This document shows, in pieces, positions 5,818-8,424 of a stretch of DNA of 8,424 bases. The position numbers were made by a program, and so were the translations under genes. Where the stretch lies: NCBI GenBank assembly GCA_029779995.1, contig JAKOZM010000025.1:1-8424 (forward strand), given 5' to 3'. The DNA is from Actinomycetes bacterium (GTDB lineage: Bacteria; Actinomycetota; Actinomycetes; S36-B12; UBA10799). The notes below the pieces were generated by a model, which searched no databases, had not been told where the DNA came from, and worked only from the letters and a program-made list of their open reading frames with translations. The first letter of the stretch is position 1. Each line of letters starts with the position of its first letter.

Positions 5818-6702
5818 CTACTTCAGCAGCCGCGACATCCGACGGTCGGCCAACGGCTTCCCACCCGTCTGACACCCCGGGCAGTACTGGAACGACGAGT
5901 CCGCGAGCCGCACCTGTGCGATCAGCGTCCCGCAGACATCACAGGGTTCGCCGGTGCGGTTGTGCACCCGCAACCCCGCCCGCTTCTCCGACTTGATCTG
6001 GCCGATGCCCGCCTGAGTGGTCCGTTCGATGGCTGCGGTCAAGATCTCACCCATCGCACTGTGCAGCGCCGTGACCTCCTGCGCGCTGAGCCCACCGGCC
6101 GGCGCGTAAGGGCTCAGCCGCGCGGCATGCAGGATCTCATCGCTGTAGGCGTTACCGATGCCGCTGATCACCGACTGCTCACGCAGAATCGTCTTCAACT
6201 GCCGCTTGCCCTGCCCGGCCAGGATCGCGGCGAAGTCCTCCTGCGACAGGCTCAGCGCATCGGGACCCAGGTGCCCGATCCCCGGCACGTCCGCCAGCTC
6301 ACGCACCAGGTAGATGGCCAGGCGTTTCTGAGTCCCCGCCTCGGTGATGTCCAGGACCGTGGTCGTGTCATCGTCGGCACGCCAGGTCAGGCGCATGGCG
6401 ACTGGCGACTTCCCCGGCCGCAGCGGTGCCAGTTTCGTCCCCGCGCGCCAGTGGATCCACCCCGCCCGGGACAGGTGGACGACCAGGCAGACCGGCTCAC
6501 CATCGCTGTCCACGAGCTCGAGCACCAGGAACTTGCCGCGCCGATCCGTACCCACCAAGGTGGCCTCCGCCAGCACGGAAAGCGGTGGATCGTAGGTCTT
6601 TAGCGCACTGAGACTGCCCAATTCCGCACGCGCGAGCCACTGGCCTGTGAACTGCGTTGCAATCACCTCAGCCAGGGCGTGAACCTCGGGAAGTTCGGGC
6701 AT
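5818..6702 (-). CDS. Fpg/Nei-family DNA glycosylase (base excision repair)
   Basis: The enzyme removes oxidised bases from DNA and nicks the strand by beta/delta elimination. The 294-residue protein begins MPELPEV, where P2 (the nucleophile after Met removal) and E3 are the catalytic residues. K57 in DRRGKF corresponds to the conserved Lys of Fpg. The helix-two-turn-helix is around SGIGNAYSDEILHAARLSP, and a C-terminal zinc finger uses C254, C257, C274 and C277 (CDVC and CPGC). The tail GGKPLADRRMSRLLK matches an actinobacterial Fpg/Nei subgroup that I recognise but cannot name with certainty, so neither mutM nor nei is assigned. The Arg normally five residues before the third zinc Cys is Ser269 here. 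The start at 6702 is fixed by the PELPEV requirement; the frame stays open to 7092 but that part is antisense to the protease gene. A weak promoter (TTGGCA at 6741-6736 and GACACT at 6717-6712, minus strand) would give a very short leader. Confidence 0.93.
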   Translation of the reverse strand: MPELPEVHALAEVIATQFTGQWLARAELGSLSALKTYDPPLSVLAEATLVGTDRRGKFLVLELVDSDGEPVCLVVHLSRAGWIHWRAGTKLAPLRPGKSPVAMRLTWRADDDTTTVLDITEAGTQKRLAIYLVRELADVPGIGHLGPDALSLSQEDFAAILAGQGKRQLKTILREQSVISGIGNAYSDEILHAARLSPYAPAGGLSAQEVTALHSAMGEILTAAIERTTQAGIGQIKSEKRAGLRVHNRTGEPCDVCGTLIAQVRLADSSFQYCPGCQTGGKPLADRRMSRLLK

Positions 6703-6802
6703 ATTGGTTTCAGTGTCCCCGCTGGGTGGGCACGTTGCCAACCACGGGAACCAATCGTGGTCACACCACGTCTTACAGTGAGTGTGTGAGGGAAGGTGGA
6801 CT
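6703..6802. promoter_or_regulatory. Divergent control region of the glycosylase and protease genes
   Basis: The 100-bp interval is rich in inverted repeats. ACCACG (6741-6746), CGTGGT (6756-6761) and ACCACG (6765-6770) alternate, so the central copy can pair with either neighbour. The tighter palindrome is CGTGGTCACACCACG (6756-6770). ATTGGTT (6703-6709) and AACCAAT (6749-6755) form a further perfect 7-bp inverted pair. Toward the protease, GGAAC (6747-6751), a 17-nt spacer and CGTC (6769-6772) resemble an ECF-sigma promoter, and TACAGT (6774-6779) is an alternative sigma-A -10 box. All these elements overlap, as an operator would. The binding protein is unknown. Confidence 0.45.
6791..6796 (+). 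promoter_or_regulatory. Shine-Dalgarno of the protease gene
   Basis: GGAAGG lies 6 nt before the GTG at 6803. It decides this start, which also gives a complete signal peptide. Confidence 0.75.
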
Positions 6803-8424
6803 GTGAACCGTAGCCGTCTCGCCGCGGGTCTGACCGCTGCGGCCCTATTGGCGATGCCATTGGCACCGGTTGCGGCCGACGAGCCCCCCGTGGATACGAC
6901 TGCTGTCGTGGTCGATCCACCGGCCGTGGAGGTCCCCACACTCGGCCCCGAGGTTCCGGCCGAGCAGGTACCTTCCACAGAGGTGACCGCGGTGATCCGG
7001 ACGCAGGACGGTTCGCTACAGGTGGCCAGCGCGCCTGACCAGGCAGCCCTGGCCGCGCAGACGGCCGACGCCACAGTGGTGGCGGTCGACACTCCTCGCC
7101 AGACCTATGCCATGGCTCTGCCCGCCGTCGATACCGGCCGGGACCTGCAGTGGGGCCTCACCCGCATGCAGGCTGAAGATCTGTGGCAACGCAGCACCGG
7201 CCAAGGTGTGAAGGTCGCCATTCTCGACACCGGCGTCAAGGCATCCCATCCCGATCTGCGCGGACAAGTTGCGCAGGGTTACAACGCGATCACCAAGAAG
7301 CCGGGAGCCCGCTCGGACGACAACGGACACGGCACGTTCCTGGCGGGGATGATCGCCGGGAAGTCCAACGGATCCGGAGTGGTGGGCATCGCGCCGAACG
7401 CCCGGATCATCCCCGTGAAGGTCCTCAACTCCGAGGGCATCGGCGACTCCGATGACATCGCGCGCGGCATCATCTGGGCCGTGGACAACGGCGCGGACGT
7501 GATCAACATGTCCTTCGGCGCTGACTCCACCAACAAGGTCGAGGCGGCCGCGATCGACTACGCGCGGGGCGCCGGGGTGACCATGGTCGCCGCGGCCGGC
7601 AACGAAGGCTTCCGGCAGGTCATGTACCCCGCGGGTTACCCGGGCGTGCTGGGCGTCGGTGCCACCGACCCTCAGAACAAGCGCGCGTCGTTCTCCAACC
7701 GTGGTGGCCACGTGGATGTGGTCGCGCCCGGGCAGGGCATCCTGTCCAGCTACACCGACCGTGCCTACACCTGGACGTCGGGGACCTCCATGAGCACGGC
7801 GTACGTGTCCGGGGTCGCGGCGCTGGCCGCCAGTTACTCGCCCGGGGCCGGTGGTGAGCCGCTGGCCGTACAGATCAGCGCCAGCGCGATCGACCTGGGG
7901 CCTGCTGGTCAAGATCCGGATTATGGTGCCGGCCTAGTGGACCCCGCCGCCCTTCTGCAACAACTCGGCGCGGGCAGGGCGCCCGGGATGGTGCGCGACA
8001 TTGCCGCCACCGGGACCGGCAGCAGCCTCAACGTGACATTCACGGCACCCGCGAATGTGCCCTACGTCGTTCGGCTGACGGGGGGCACGAAAGGACCGGG
8101 CGGCACAGGATCCGGCGCCCTTGTCGGACAGGGCGTCGGCACTGGCGAATCCGTCTCCTTCACCGTCGAGGGCAAGAGCCCGAAGAGGGCCCACGCTTTT
8201 GGGGTGTTCACCACCGGCCCGACGGGCACATCCCGCACGGTGGCGACGGTGCGGCCGGTCAAGTGGGCGTTGACAGACTCGCAGTCCGTCCCCCGCAACA
8301 GCCGGCAGCGGGTGCAGGTGGGTGTGAAGGTCGCCAAATTCGGCTGGATCGGCGGCTACCCGCTGCAATTGACCACGCGGGAGGGCGGCGGCAAGGAACG
8401 GGTGCGGCGATTCGTCCCGATCTC
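6803..8424 (+). CDS. Secreted subtilisin-like serine protease (S8), 3' end cut off by the window
   Basis: The frame starts at GTG 6803 and stays open to the window edge (540 residues seen, no stop). Residues 1-25 are a Sec signal peptide with RSR near the start, a hydrophobic core and a likely cut after VAA before D26. Residues 26-60 are acidic and rich in Pro and Val. Residues to about 120 probably form a short propeptide. The S8 domain runs from about 122 to 385: D142 (VAILDTG), H176 (DDNGHGTFLAG), oxyanion N267 (AAAGNEG) and S329 (SGTSMSTAYVSG), so the triad is complete. Two motifs are unusual: HGTF in place of HGTH, and no Pro after the catalytic Ser helix start (normally GTSMAxP). From about 390 on there is a beta-rich, Gly/Thr-rich C-terminal region, perhaps fibronectin-III-like, starting APGMVRDIAATGTG. 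No ESX genes adjoin, so this is not called a mycosin. It is likely exported; its substrate is unknown. Confidence 0.92.
   Translation, partial: MNRSRLAAGLTAAALLAMPLAPVAADEPPVDTTAVVVDPPAVEVPTLGPEVPAEQVPSTEVTAVIRTQDGSLQVASAPDQAALAAQTADATVVAVDTPRQTYAMALPAVDTGRDLQWGLTRMQAEDLWQRSTGQGVKVAILDTGVKASHPDLRGQVAQGYNAITKKPGARSDDNGHGTFLAGMIAGKSNGSGVVGIAPNARIIPVKVLNSEGIGDSDDIARGIIWAVDNGADVINMSFGADSTNKVEAAAIDYARGAGVTMVAAAGNEGFRQVMYPAGYPGVLGVGATDPQNKRASFSNRGGHVDVVAPGQGILSSYTDRAYTWTSGTSMSTAYVSGVAALAASYSPGAGGEPLAVQISASAIDLGPAGQDPDYGAGLVDPAALLQQLGAGRAPGMVRDIAATGTGSSLNVTFTAPANVPYVVRLTGGTKGPGGTGSGALVGQGVGTGESVSFTVEGKSPKRAHAFGVFTTGPTGTSRTVATVRPVKWALTDSQSVPRNSRQRVQVGVKVAKFGWIGGYPLQLTTREGGGKERVRRFVPI

Noticed and set aside
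6703..7092. N-terminal extension of the DNA glycosylase to 7092
   Set aside because: Fpg/Nei enzymes need Pro right after the initiator Met; only the start at 6702 gives that, and the extension is antisense to the protease gene.
7016..7912. Minus-strand frame of 298 codons opposite the S8 protease
   Set aside because: The plus strand carries signal peptide, SD and full catalytic triad; the antisense product is a His/Arg/Gly-rich shadow.
1..8424. CRISPR array, tRNA, rRNA, insertion sequence or tandem repeat
   Set aside because: No regularly spaced direct repeats, cloverleaf-like sequences, transposase motifs or terminal inverted repeats were found on reading both strands.

Overview
The window is high-GC, almost fully coding bacterial chromosome of actinobacterial type. 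The evidence is the codon use, the 3' part of a c-di-AMP (ydaO/yuaA) riboswitch in front of a secreted NlpC/P60 hydrolase, and a series of genes that appear to be leaderless: a TANNNT -10 box lies 6-7 nt before the start codon. The genus cannot be named from this sequence. No tRNA, rRNA, CRISPR array, insertion sequence or phage gene was seen.

Layout: positions 1-73 hold the 3' portion of a c-di-AMP riboswitch whose 5' part lies outside the window. It is followed by a secreted NlpC/P60 cell-wall hydrolase (89-688, +). Converging on it with a 6-bp gap is pheA, prephenate dehydratase (695-1615, -). A 35-bp divergent interval with two back-to-back -10 boxes separates pheA from larB (1651-2319, +), which overlaps larC (2316-3497, +) by 4 bp. 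LarB and LarC are the first and last enzymes of nickel-pincer nucleotide cofactor synthesis, the cofactor of lactate racemase and related LarA enzymes. After a less GC-rich, hairpin-containing 140-bp convergent interval comes a two-gene minus-strand operon. Its first gene is an FAD-linked D-lactate/D-2-hydroxyacid dehydrogenase (4411-5655, -), and the second, overlapping by one base, is a glycerophosphodiester phosphodiesterase (3638-4411, -). Next is an Fpg/Nei-type DNA glycosylase (5818-6702, -). It diverges from a secreted subtilisin-like protease (6803 to beyond 8424, +) across a 100-bp interval rich in inverted repeats.

How the genes may work together: larBC and the FAD-dependent dehydrogenase suggest local handling of lactate or another 2-hydroxyacid (racemise, then oxidise the D-form), but larA and larE are not in the window. 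The two secreted proteins (NlpC/P60 and S8 protease) have strong Shine-Dalgarno leaders with visible regulatory structure. Three of the cytoplasmic genes (pheA, larB, the dehydrogenase) appear to be leaderless.

The points most worth a second look are these: a riboswitch hairpin whose 6-nt loop is the exact complement of the Shine-Dalgarno region of the hydrolase gene; the compact divergent leaderless promoter pair; a PheA whose ESRP regulatory motif reads VSRP; an Fpg/Nei zinc finger with Ser where an Arg is expected; and the palindromic promoter region of the protease. No clearly new multi-gene system was found.
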